Source: Crocosphaera chwakensis CCY0110
Lineage (GTDB): Bacteria > Cyanobacteriota > Cyanobacteriia > Cyanobacteriales > Microcystaceae
DNA length: 64,000 bases
Direction of reading: 5' to 3'
Assembly: GCF_000169335.1 (NCBI RefSeq)
Contig: NZ_AAXW01000010.1
Location: forward strand, 62,001 to 126,000
Shown here: positions 33,943-41,975 of the stretch, one piece after another
How the letters are laid out: each line of letters begins with the position of its first letter
How positions within the stretch are numbered: the stretch's first letter is position 1
The notes under the pieces: model-generated
Told to the model about the DNA's origin: nothing
Databases searched by the model: none
Seen by the model: the letters and a program-made list of their open reading frames with translations, nothing else
Made by a program: the position numbers and the translations under genes

Positions 33943-36207
33943 ATGGACAACCCAAACCAACCCGACAATAACTCCCAAACCCCACACCCTGGAAAAAATA
34001 AGGGTGGTGGTTTACTCGTAATAAAAGACTGGGCTAATTATACCCTTTCCCCCGAAGGACCAGACGTATGGAAAACCCTATTTCATAAAAGTGCTTGTTT
34101 ATCTTGTGCATGGGGAACCGGTGGCCAAAAAGGTGGGTTTACCAATGAAGTTGGGGAAAAGCTACAACGATGTGCTAAAAGTGCTGAAGCTATATCATCG
34201 GAGTTACAACCAGGAATAGAACCCCATTTCTTTGAACAATATTCTATAACAGACTTACAACAGTTAACCTCACAAGAAGCAGATAGATTAGGTCGTTTAA
34301 CCTTTCCTGTTATCCTACGCAAAGGGGAAAGCCATTATCAACGGATAAGTTGGAATGAAGTTTATAATTTAGTTGAAACAGCATTTAAGAAACCTTCCGA
34401 TCGCATTGCTTCTTATAGTTCCGGACGATCCTCTAATGAAGCAGCATATCTCTTACAATTGATGATGCGATCGCTTAATTCCAATAACTTAGCAGATTGT
34501 TCTGATTTGTGCCATCGTCCCTCAACAGTGGGGTTAAAAACCGTCTTTGGTACAGGAACCTCTTTAGTTAGTTTAGAAAGCTTAAAAGCGTCTGACTGCG
34601 TGGTTTTGGTAGGTTCCAATGCACCAGCAAACCACCCTCGGTTGATGAATGAGTTGATTAAACTACGTGATCGCGGGGGAACAGTTATCGTTATTAACCC
34701 TGTCGAAGAAGTCGGGTTAAAAAAGTTTGGATCGCCTGCATTTCCTATCAAGTCTCTTATCCCAGGATCGGATATTGCATCCTTATTCTTACAACCTCAT
34801 CCCGGTAGCGATCTCGCTATCTTTGTCGGGATACAAAAATCTCTCATAGAAAGAGGGTTAATACAACCAGATTTCTTAGAAAATTATACGGAAAATTGGC
34901 AACAAATAATACAACAGTCTCAAACAACTTCTTGGGAAGCTATAACTGATACTTGCGGTGTTTCTAAAGAAGACATTGAAACTGCTGCAACTCTCATCAG
35001 TGAAGCAAACGGTGTCGTTTTTGCGTGGGCCATGGGGGTGACACAACAGTTGCATGGTGTGGAAACAATTTTTAGTATCGCCAACACGGCCTTAATGACC
35101 GCAAATGTGGGAAAATTAGGTGCAGGATTAATGCCCATACGTGGTCATTCTAATGTACAGGGTTTTGGATCAATGGGAGTCACCAACATTCCCAAAAAAG
35201 CTATCCAAGACGCATTAGAAAAGTTATTAGGGCGATCGCTTAATCGCACACCAGGATATGACGCGCGATCGCTGATAGATGCAGCAGATGACAACAAGGT
35301 AGATAGTTTATTATGTTTGGGAGGAAATCTTTACGCAGCTAACCCCGACTTAACCCAAGCAAAACGTGCATTAGGCAATATTGAAACCGTTATTTATCTC
35401 TCCACCAAACCTAACTTAGGACATTTTCATGGACTCGCAGCAGAAAATACTCTTATTCTTCCTGTTTATAACCGTTTCGAGAACCCCCATAAAACGACAG
35501 TTGAGTCCGGAAATAATTTTGTTCGGTTGAATGATGAGGGGAAAACTCACTTACAAAACGCTGATCTCGTATCAGAAGTCGGTTTTATCACAGAATTAGC
35601 CTATCGTCTCTTAGGAGATAGTCCCGTAGACTGGCGCAAGTTACAAGACACTCGTTATGTGAGAAAACTTATTTCTGAAACTGTTCCTGGTTATGAAAAG
35701 ATTGCACATATCGACGAAACACAAGAAGAATTTACCATTTCAGGACGAATTTTTACAGAACCAAAGTTTCCTACAGCGTCAGGAAAAGCGATGATGCAAG
35801 AGACTCCCTTACCCGCCATTACTTTACCCCAACCCGAAGCTTTTGGCGTGTCTGACCCCTTTTCTGGGGTAGTGGTTGCCTTAATTACCGGACGCAGTTA
35901 CCGTCAACATAATACAATTGTTTATAGCAACGATGATCCCTATCGGGGTATGCCTCACCGTCATTGTATTTTAATGCACCCTGAAGATGTTCAAAAAGCA
36001 GGATTCAAAAATCATCAACGGGTAACAGTGCAAGGAGATGGGGGAAAATTAGACAATATTGAGGTTATTTGCGGTCAAATTAAACAAGGTGCAGCTTTAA
36101 TGTTTTATCCTGAAGCTAATATTTTGATGAAAGCACATCTTGATAAGCGATCGCAAACCCCTGCTTATAAACGAGTCCCTGTTTTAGTTTATGCTGTTGG
36201 TGATTAG
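33943..36207 (+). CDS. Molybdopterin oxidoreductase, YdeP/FdhF-like
   Basis: A 754-residue molybdopterin enzyme of the YdeP type. The N-terminus has a lone CLSC-W-TGGQKGG region with a further Cys about 30 residues on, in place of the four-Cys [4Fe-4S] motif of formate dehydrogenases. Later landmarks: RISWNEVY, SSGRSSNEAAYLLQL (P-loop-like turn), DLCHRPSTVGLKTVFGTG, VVLVGSNAPANHPRLMNE, GVTQQLHGVETI, MPIRGHSNVQG, and the C-terminal MopB ct domain with LITGRSYRQHN and YRGMPHRHCI. Formate or acid-stress roles are known only for relatives. It is preceded by the coiled-coil gene. Confidence 0.85.
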   Translation: MDNPNQPDNNSQTPHPGKNKGGGLLVIKDWANYTLSPEGPDVWKTLFHKSACLSCAWGTGGQKGGFTNEVGEKLQRCAKSAEAISSELQPGIEPHFFEQYSITDLQQLTSQEADRLGRLTFPVILRKGESHYQRISWNEVYNLVETAFKKPSDRIASYSSGRSSNEAAYLLQLMMRSLNSNNLADCSDLCHRPSTVGLKTVFGTGTSLVSLESLKASDCVVLVGSNAPANHPRLMNELIKLRDRGGTVIVINPVEEVGLKKFGSPAFPIKSLIPGSDIASLFLQPHPGSDLAIFVGIQKSLIERGLIQPDFLENYTENWQQIIQQSQTTSWEAITDTCGVSKEDIETAATLISEANGVVFAWAMGVTQQLHGVETIFSIANTALMTANVGKLGAGLMPIRGHSNVQGFGSMGVTNIPKKAIQDALEKLLGRSLNRTPGYDARSLIDAADDNKVDSLLCLGGNLYAANPDLTQAKRALGNIETVIYLSTKPNLGHFHGLAAENTLILPVYNRFENPHKTTVESGNNFVRLNDEGKTHLQNADLVSEVGFITELAYRLLGDSPVDWRKLQDTRYVRKLISETVPGYEKIAHIDETQEEFTISGRIFTEPKFPTASGKAMMQETPLPAITLPQPEAFGVSDPFSGVVVALITGRSYRQHNTIVYSNDDPYRGMPHRHCILMHPEDVQKAGFKNHQRVTVQGDGGKLDNIEVICGQIKQGAALMFYPEANILMKAHLDKRSQTPAYKRVPVLVYAVGD

Positions 36208-36599
36208 CACAACAAGCACAAATTTTGAGGTTACCAAACAGGATGTACTGGTTTTGCTTGAGTGAATTAGCTAAATATATGGTTACTAATCTACAGTAGA
36301 CATATATATATCTGTTATTCTATCAAAGAATAGACTATCCATAAGCTGGTTTCACTAAAATACTATCTGTCATTAAAAGTAGAGAAACATAACTTACAAA
36401 AGAAAAGGAGTGGCGAGCTATGTTAGTCGTCCCTCTGAACCACAACGTCGTTATAGAAGAAATAGAAGTTTTTCTATTGGTTTGAAAGCTGATTCTTGGC
36501 TTAATTCATTATCATTTTTTGCTGAAGAAGTTCAACAATTGATGCGTCTCGTTCCTAGCAAACGCACTTATTATTCGAGAGGTCTCAGGACTGCAACCA
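36208..36599. other. Intergenic region with a doubtful short frame
   Basis: A frame of 69 codons beginning GTG at 36410 (after AAAGGAG, which overlaps the start codon) encodes a basic peptide (RRYRRNRSFSIGLKADSWLNS) with no recognised family, overlapping the convergent CPBP gene by 20 bp. It is not called as a gene. No other feature is seen. Confidence 0.35.
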
Positions 36600-37442
36600 T
36601 TATTCAATCGGCTTTTTGACTTTCTGTGTAGGCCCTCCAGTCAAAAGACTTAACATCCCTAGTCCAATTAACCCCATAATCCCGGCAATAGGATTATTAT
36701 CAATTCCTGTTATTAGAGGAGAAACTTTATTGGTATAATTGACCAAATCCCCTACATTTAGTATGTAATATCCCCACACTAAACCCCCATGTAGTCCAAT
36801 ACAAATTCCTAAACGGTTACCATGACCCATTTTTGCCCAAACCAATGTAATTCCTAATAAAAATAAGGCCGGAAATTGCGGAAACGTTCTAATAATTTCT
36901 TCTATCGGCTTTAAAAAGTGTAACGTGGCAAAAATAATTCCGTTTAAAAAAATAAAAAGTTTGGGATGATAATCTTTTTTGAGTTCTTCTAGTAACCAAC
37001 CTCTAAAAAATAATTCTTCTGCTAACCCAATACCTAAAGCAGTTAATAAACCTTCAAAAACAATAACGGTAAAATTATCAGAAGGTGGGACAAATTTGAT
37101 CCAGCCTAAAATGGCTTCTATAATAAATAATCCAAACGTGAATGATAAACCTACACTTAAACCATTGAGCAACTCAATACCATTCTTTCGAGTAAAAACT
37201 AATCCATAGGTTCGCCACCAATGATTAATTTTATAAACTTTTTTGTTCCAGATAAATAACAAAGCAATAAACTCTAGATAAAGTATTGCCATAGTTATTA
37301 TCGTAGTTAAATTAGGATCATTTTCTAATAGTAAATAAAGAGGAACAGCTACAGGAAGCCAGAAAACTAAGAGTAAAATGATAAAAATTACCAGACGAAA
37401 AGGCGCTGGGTAATTAGCTATTATGGCAAAATTAAGTTTCAA
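36600..37442 (-). CDS. CPBP-family intramembrane protease
   Basis: A 280-residue membrane protein with about eight hydrophobic segments. The CPBP (Abi) catalytic motif is GLAEELFFRGWLLEEL (EExxxR at about 138-143), with a second motif FATLHFLKPIEE (about 165-175) and a third His/Asn-containing segment near GLHGGLVWG. Such proteins act as CAAX-like or bacteriocin-associated proteases and in cyanobacteria are of unknown role. It stands upstream of clpS on the same strand with 89 bp between, perhaps a separate transcript. Confidence 0.83.
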   Translation of the reverse strand: MKLNFAIIANYPAPFRLVIFIILLLVFWLPVAVPLYLLLENDPNLTTIITMAILYLEFIALLFIWNKKVYKINHWWRTYGLVFTRKNGIELLNGLSVGLSFTFGLFIIEAILGWIKFVPPSDNFTVIVFEGLLTALGIGLAEELFFRGWLLEELKKDYHPKLFIFLNGIIFATLHFLKPIEEIIRTFPQFPALFLLGITLVWAKMGHGNRLGICIGLHGGLVWGYYILNVGDLVNYTNKVSPLITGIDNNPIAGIMGLIGLGMLSLLTGGPTQKVKKPIE

Positions 37443-37531
37443 GGATTCAAATTTAAGCTAAGGTTTCAAGTAATAATATTATTAGGAAATATTCAAACTA
37501 TTGTTTCGAGTTTTTGAGATTGCTATCAATG

Positions 37532-37825
37532 TTACTCGTCTGGTTCAATGGTGCTAGTTAAACCATGATTTTTTAAAGTTTCACAGTAAAATTCTGCTGG
37601 TTCTAAAGCACAAGTAATCACCAAAGCTGTCCCATTAGTATGAGCTTCCATCATAATATCAACGGCTTGGGGTTGGGTCATTCCTGATACAGTTTGCATC
37701 AAGGTTTGAACCACATATTCCATAGAGTTGAAGTCATCGTTATGGAGCAAAACCCGATACCGAGGGGCAGGTTTACGAACAGTAGAAGTGGATGAAGATC
37801 GTTTTTCGATTACTTCTGTTGTCAT
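37532..37825 (-). CDS. clpS: ClpS, ATP-dependent Clp protease adaptor
   Basis: A 97-residue N-end-rule adaptor for ClpC/ClpA. Core: PRYRVLLHNDDFNSMEYVVQTLM and MMEAHTNGTALVITCALEPAEFYCETL with the conserved binding-pocket residues (N33, D35-like NDDF, M in HTNG loop). It recruits substrates with N-terminal hydrophobic residues. Length and pattern are normal. Confidence 0.94.
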   Translation of the reverse strand: MTTEVIEKRSSSTSTVRKPAPRYRVLLHNDDFNSMEYVVQTLMQTVSGMTQPQAVDIMMEAHTNGTALVITCALEPAEFYCETLKNHGLTSTIEPDE

Positions 37826-38216
37826 TACTTTAGCTATCCTCCTTGTTTTGCATTATGTTACCAAAAAAAATATCTCTCTGAGCCAATTCACATATTGTTA
37901 TTTTTGTCAATATAAATTCGAGTGTACTAAACAAAAAAATAGTACATTAGCTCAAAAAACCTAAAGAAAGTGATATAAAATAAGCCAGCAAGATCATAAG
38001 GTCACGAAGGAATAAGAGTTAGAAAGTCTTATTTTAAAAGTTGACATAGATACTGTAGATTTTCAGTCTTTATCATCATACCATAAAGGCGGAATCTCGT
38101 TGCTTATTGCAAGTAATTATCAGTGTCAGGAAATCTTAAAATATTGAATATTAAAAGTGTACGGGATTATTGAATAATATCTACTTATCAATTATTGGTT
38201 TAAACCGTTGCCAGCA
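37826..38216. other. Intergenic region upstream of clpS and downstream of kinase B
   Basis: 391 bp with no recognised gene or strong hairpin. A TTGACA at 38041-38046 is followed by TAGATT-like sequence and might be a promoter on the + strand, but no + gene is near. Confidence 0.35.
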
Positions 38217-39995
38217 TTAAGATTGTATTAGTTTTCCTTGTTTTTGTTTTTTTTGGTACTTTTGTATCTTCTGATAATATTTCATCGGGTTTCGATAAGT
38301 TATAAAAGCTAATACAGAAGTGCTGGCTAAGAAGACAAGTAGAATTAAAGGTTTCCATGACCCAACAGTAAAAATAAGAGAAAAAGTGATAGCTGAAAGA
38401 CTACTCATACCTAGGGCTGAAATAAGATAGAAACGATGAAAAGGTTGACTGAGAGATTGCCAAGTAAATTGACTCTTTTTTTTGCTAAATTTGATAAACT
38501 TTTCACTCAATGCTCCTAAAAAGATACCAAAAGACATAGTTATAGATACTTTAAGGAAATTATTGATAAACTGAATGTAATCTGAAGGAAAACTCTCATT
38601 AATATTTGAATAGAAGACTCCTAAAAAGGGTGATAATGTCATGAGTGATGCAACTGCTAATAGTCCTACACGAATATTTTTCCAGGTTATTTTAAATCCA
38701 ATAAAAGCAGTAACTATAAACAAATAAACTGTTATTAATATTCGCAACCATTCTTGATTAATGGTTACGTGGAAAGTAATCAAGAAACTAAGCAACCAGG
38801 AAATTACTAACACAAAAAAATGGTGTTTAATATTAATTAAATTTAGAGGAGGTATGAATATTTTTAAAGCTAAAATATAGTTAACTTCTTCATCTTCATA
38901 AGTATGGAGACATATTTGACGTTCATAAACCCTATTTCTCATTAAATTTTGAGGATTAATGCTTAAAGTAGTTTGTGATTGATTGATTTCAAACTTAGAA
39001 GGATTGATTTTTAGCCAAGGATGAGAATCGACTTTACTAAAAGGATCATTAGGATGGGGTATAAATTCCCAAACTCCTGTTCTAACCTTTTTCGGAATCA
39101 CTGTTTTAGTTTTTAATACTTTGATAATAGTTTGGTCTAGCTCTTTTTCATGTATTTTTAATCGTAATTCTTTTAATACCACTTCTTTGGTATAATCTAC
39201 TTGAATAATTTTGAGACCATTATAAGCAGCTTTTGCACTAAAATAACGTTCTTTATGATTGATTTTTGTTAATTTTTCTAGCCAATTAATAAATGCAGAA
39301 TTAATAGGAGGCAGTTGCTCGTGAAAGCTAAGGATATTATCATCATTAATTAGATGCTGAATATCTGTTGACCGAGTACCCGTTAGCAAACAAATTAATG
39401 TCATCCCTAAACCGTATAAATCCGTTGCTTTGGTTAACGTTTTATTATAAATTTGTTCAGGTGCCATAAACCCAAAAGTACCAGCAGCTACACTACTTTT
39501 ACCTCTTTCTTGATTACCAAAAGAAGAGAGTCCAAAATCAATTAAATAAGTGTTTAAATTATCATCTATTAAAATATTTTCAGGTTTAATATCTCTGTGA
39601 ATAATAGGTGGAGTTTGAGCTTGTAAGTAAATTAAAATATCCAGAATATTTAACGCTATTTTTTTGATATCTTCTGGTGTAAATGTTCTAGAAATAGCCA
39701 AGGATTTTCCAGAAATATATTTTTGTACTAAACAGAGACTTTTCTCAGTTTCAAAGGAATCTAAATATTGAGATATATAAGGATGGTTAAGAGATTTTAG
39801 TATATTGACTTCTCTTTCATAATCTTTAAAATTTTTCCATTCTACTGTTTTAAGAAACTTAAATTCTTTAATAATAACCTGTTCATTAAATTGCAAATCC
39901 TTAGCTAAATAGGTACTTCGATTATTTCCATGATGTTGATGTAAGGTTTCTAGGACTTTATATCTTTGATTCAAGACTATTAATTGATTATTCAT
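38217..39995 (-). CDS. Membrane-bound eukaryotic-type Ser/Thr kinase B
   Basis: A 592-residue kinase. Kinase domain at about 12-270: Lys43 in VIIKEF, catalytic loop HRDIKPENIL (HRD 133-135), DFG at 153-155, GFMAPEQ (APE). The glycine-rich loop is degenerate (LHQHHGNNRSTYLA has no GxGxxG). After a middle domain with VWEFIPHPNDPFSK and WLKINPSKFEINQ (like a ligand/beta domain) come several membrane helices, from about 392 to 575. It is the second of two tandem kinase genes, starting 3 bp after the upstream one. Target and signal are unknown. Confidence 0.85.
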   Translation of the reverse strand: MNNQLIVLNQRYKVLETLHQHHGNNRSTYLAKDLQFNEQVIIKEFKFLKTVEWKNFKDYEREVNILKSLNHPYISQYLDSFETEKSLCLVQKYISGKSLAISRTFTPEDIKKIALNILDILIYLQAQTPPIIHRDIKPENILIDDNLNTYLIDFGLSSFGNQERGKSSVAAGTFGFMAPEQIYNKTLTKATDLYGLGMTLICLLTGTRSTDIQHLINDDNILSFHEQLPPINSAFINWLEKLTKINHKERYFSAKAAYNGLKIIQVDYTKEVVLKELRLKIHEKELDQTIIKVLKTKTVIPKKVRTGVWEFIPHPNDPFSKVDSHPWLKINPSKFEINQSQTTLSINPQNLMRNRVYERQICLHTYEDEEVNYILALKIFIPPLNLINIKHHFFVLVISWLLSFLITFHVTINQEWLRILITVYLFIVTAFIGFKITWKNIRVGLLAVASLMTLSPFLGVFYSNINESFPSDYIQFINNFLKVSITMSFGIFLGALSEKFIKFSKKKSQFTWQSLSQPFHRFYLISALGMSSLSAITFSLIFTVGSWKPLILLVFLASTSVLAFITYRNPMKYYQKIQKYQKKQKQGKLIQS

Positions 39996-39997
39996 AA

Positions 39998-41824
39998 TTA
40001 ACTTTGGATTCTTTTATGTTTAGATTGATTATAATTTAGTTTAATAGTTTGGTGATGATTATGATAATCTTTAATGGTTATTTTGATAGCAAAAACAATA
40101 AAAAAGATTATTAAAGTTAAATTTAATGCTGTTGGTGTACCACTAATAAATGGATTAAGTTTTATTAGCACGAAAGTCAAACTTAAAACTTGAATAATAG
40201 TTAATTTTAAAGCCGTTTTTCTTACTATCCCCGATTGTTCAATTTCTTTAAATAAAAATCCGATAGTTTGACCAAAAATTAAGCAACTTGATGTCAAAGA
40301 ACCCACAATAATCAAAGCTGAAAATAAATCTAATCCCTGTTGATAATCTAACATCAATAGAGAAAATCCTCCTTTAGCCGATAAAAAAATAATCCCAGGA
40401 ATCATTAACCCTTGCCAGTAAAACTTATGTTTTAACCCAGTTCTAATTCCTAAAATTAACCAGATAATAGCAGATAGTACATTTAAAAAACTTAGAAATA
40501 ATAGACTATTTGTCTCTAAAGCATAAAACTCAGATGTTTTTGTTAAGTTATTTAAAATTATTGGGTTAAATAAAGTAATAATGAAAATGAAATTATAATT
40601 ACAATAAATACTAAAAAAGAATAAAGGAATCAAAGAAGCCATTAAACAGCCAAAGATATCACTAACTTTAGGCAAAACTAATTGACCTGATTTTATACTT
40701 ATGTCAACAATTTTAGGTTCTAAATCATTATTAATGGTTAAACTTAACTGACGATGATAAACGGTATTCGCAAGTAATTGAGTGGTATCTACTTCAATAT
40801 CACAACTATGAAAGTTACCACAAAACTCTGGAGAAGAAAGCTTAATCCAACTTTGATCAGTATCATCATTTGGATGAGGAACAACTTCCCATTTTCCAGA
40901 CATTAACGTAGTCGAAACCAAATTTTTTGCTTTTATAGTTTGCTTCAGTCTTTCTCCTAAAATCTTACCCTGAAACTCTAGAAAATTATTGCTTAGAATA
41001 ACATCAGGACTGACATTAACATTAATTTTTAGCAACGCTTCTTTCGCTAAATGAGCAGATTGAAAACGCTGAGTTACTTTAGGTTCAACTAGCTTCTTTA
41101 ACCACTGTTCAAAACTACGACTATAAACATGAGTATCAAGTTCAAAACTAAACTTTCCAGTCTCATTAATGAGTTTTTCAATTTCAATTGATGGAGTTTG
41201 AGTCACTAAACAGATTAGTGTAGAACCTAAACCATATAAATCGGCTGCCGTGGTTAACTTTTTATTATAAATTTGTTCAGGTGCCATAAACCCAAAAGTT
41301 CCGGCTGATACGGTACTTAATCCTAAATTATTACCGCCAATATGAGCTAAACCAAAATCAATTAAATAAACATTTAATTCCTCATCCACTAGAATATTTT
41401 CTGGTTTAATATCTCGATGAATAATCGGAGGAAGTTGAGTTTGTAAATAGATCAAGATATCTAACAAATTAAGGGCAATTTGTTTAAGGGTATCGGGACT
41501 ATATTGATTGACGTGAGATAAATTTTGAGCCGGCTTATATTCCTGAACTAAACAAAATCCATCCTCACTACTAAACGAATCTAAGTAACGAGGAATTCCT
41601 GGATGAGAGAGATATTTAAGAACCGTAATTTCTTGTTCATGCTGTTGATATCCTGACCATGTTTCGTCATCAATAAATTCAAAGCATTTAATAATAACAG
41701 GAGTTTGATTCTTTACCTCAAACCCGTGATAAGTAATACGACCTCCTTGATAGTTATAACCTAACTGTTCAATCACCTGATAACCCTGTTCAGAGAAGTC
41801 AGGAACTGGGATCATTGCTGTCAT
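39998..41824 (-). CDS. Membrane-bound eukaryotic-type Ser/Thr kinase A
   Basis: A 608-residue kinase paralogous to kinase B, immediately upstream in the same direction. Kinase domain about 13-275: Lys46 in VIIKCF, HRDIKPENIL (HRD 136-138), DFG 156-158, GTFGFMAPEQ. The glycine loop is LGYNYQGGRITYHG, a weak form. The middle region repeats the VVPHPNDDTDQSWIKLSSPEF motif of kinase B (VWEFIPHPNDPFSK), then several membrane helices. The gene pair looks like a tandem duplication; both catalytic residue sets are kept. Confidence 0.85.
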   Translation of the reverse strand: MTAMIPVPDFSEQGYQVIEQLGYNYQGGRITYHGFEVKNQTPVIIKCFEFIDDETWSGYQQHEQEITVLKYLSHPGIPRYLDSFSSEDGFCLVQEYKPAQNLSHVNQYSPDTLKQIALNLLDILIYLQTQLPPIIHRDIKPENILVDEELNVYLIDFGLAHIGGNNLGLSTVSAGTFGFMAPEQIYNKKLTTAADLYGLGSTLICLVTQTPSIEIEKLINETGKFSFELDTHVYSRSFEQWLKKLVEPKVTQRFQSAHLAKEALLKINVNVSPDVILSNNFLEFQGKILGERLKQTIKAKNLVSTTLMSGKWEVVPHPNDDTDQSWIKLSSPEFCGNFHSCDIEVDTTQLLANTVYHRQLSLTINNDLEPKIVDISIKSGQLVLPKVSDIFGCLMASLIPLFFFSIYCNYNFIFIITLFNPIILNNLTKTSEFYALETNSLLFLSFLNVLSAIIWLILGIRTGLKHKFYWQGLMIPGIIFLSAKGGFSLLMLDYQQGLDLFSALIIVGSLTSSCLIFGQTIGFLFKEIEQSGIVRKTALKLTIIQVLSLTFVLIKLNPFISGTPTALNLTLIIFFIVFAIKITIKDYHNHHQTIKLNYNQSKHKRIQS

Positions 41825-41920
41825 AATATTTTCAACATAGAAAAACTATTAATGATAGAATGCCCACAAATTGCTTGAAACTTATACTCTTAATTCATGA
41901 AGAATTTTGACAAAACTTTA

Positions 41921-41947
41921 GGAAGTGCGATCGCTGATCACACTTCC
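41921..41947 (-). terminator. Terminator after cphA
   Basis: GGAAGTG (41921-41927) / CACTTCC (41941-41947) inverted repeat 29 bp past the cphA stop; on the minus strand it is followed by AAAGTTTTG. It also contains a HIP1 octamer in the loop. Confidence 0.6.
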
Positions 41948-41975
41948 CATGATGTTAATTTTTCAGATCATCCTT

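Noticed and set aside
36410..36619. 69-codon frame as a gene
   Set aside because: Starts with GTG overlapping its own ribosome site, no known family, and overlaps the convergent CPBP gene.
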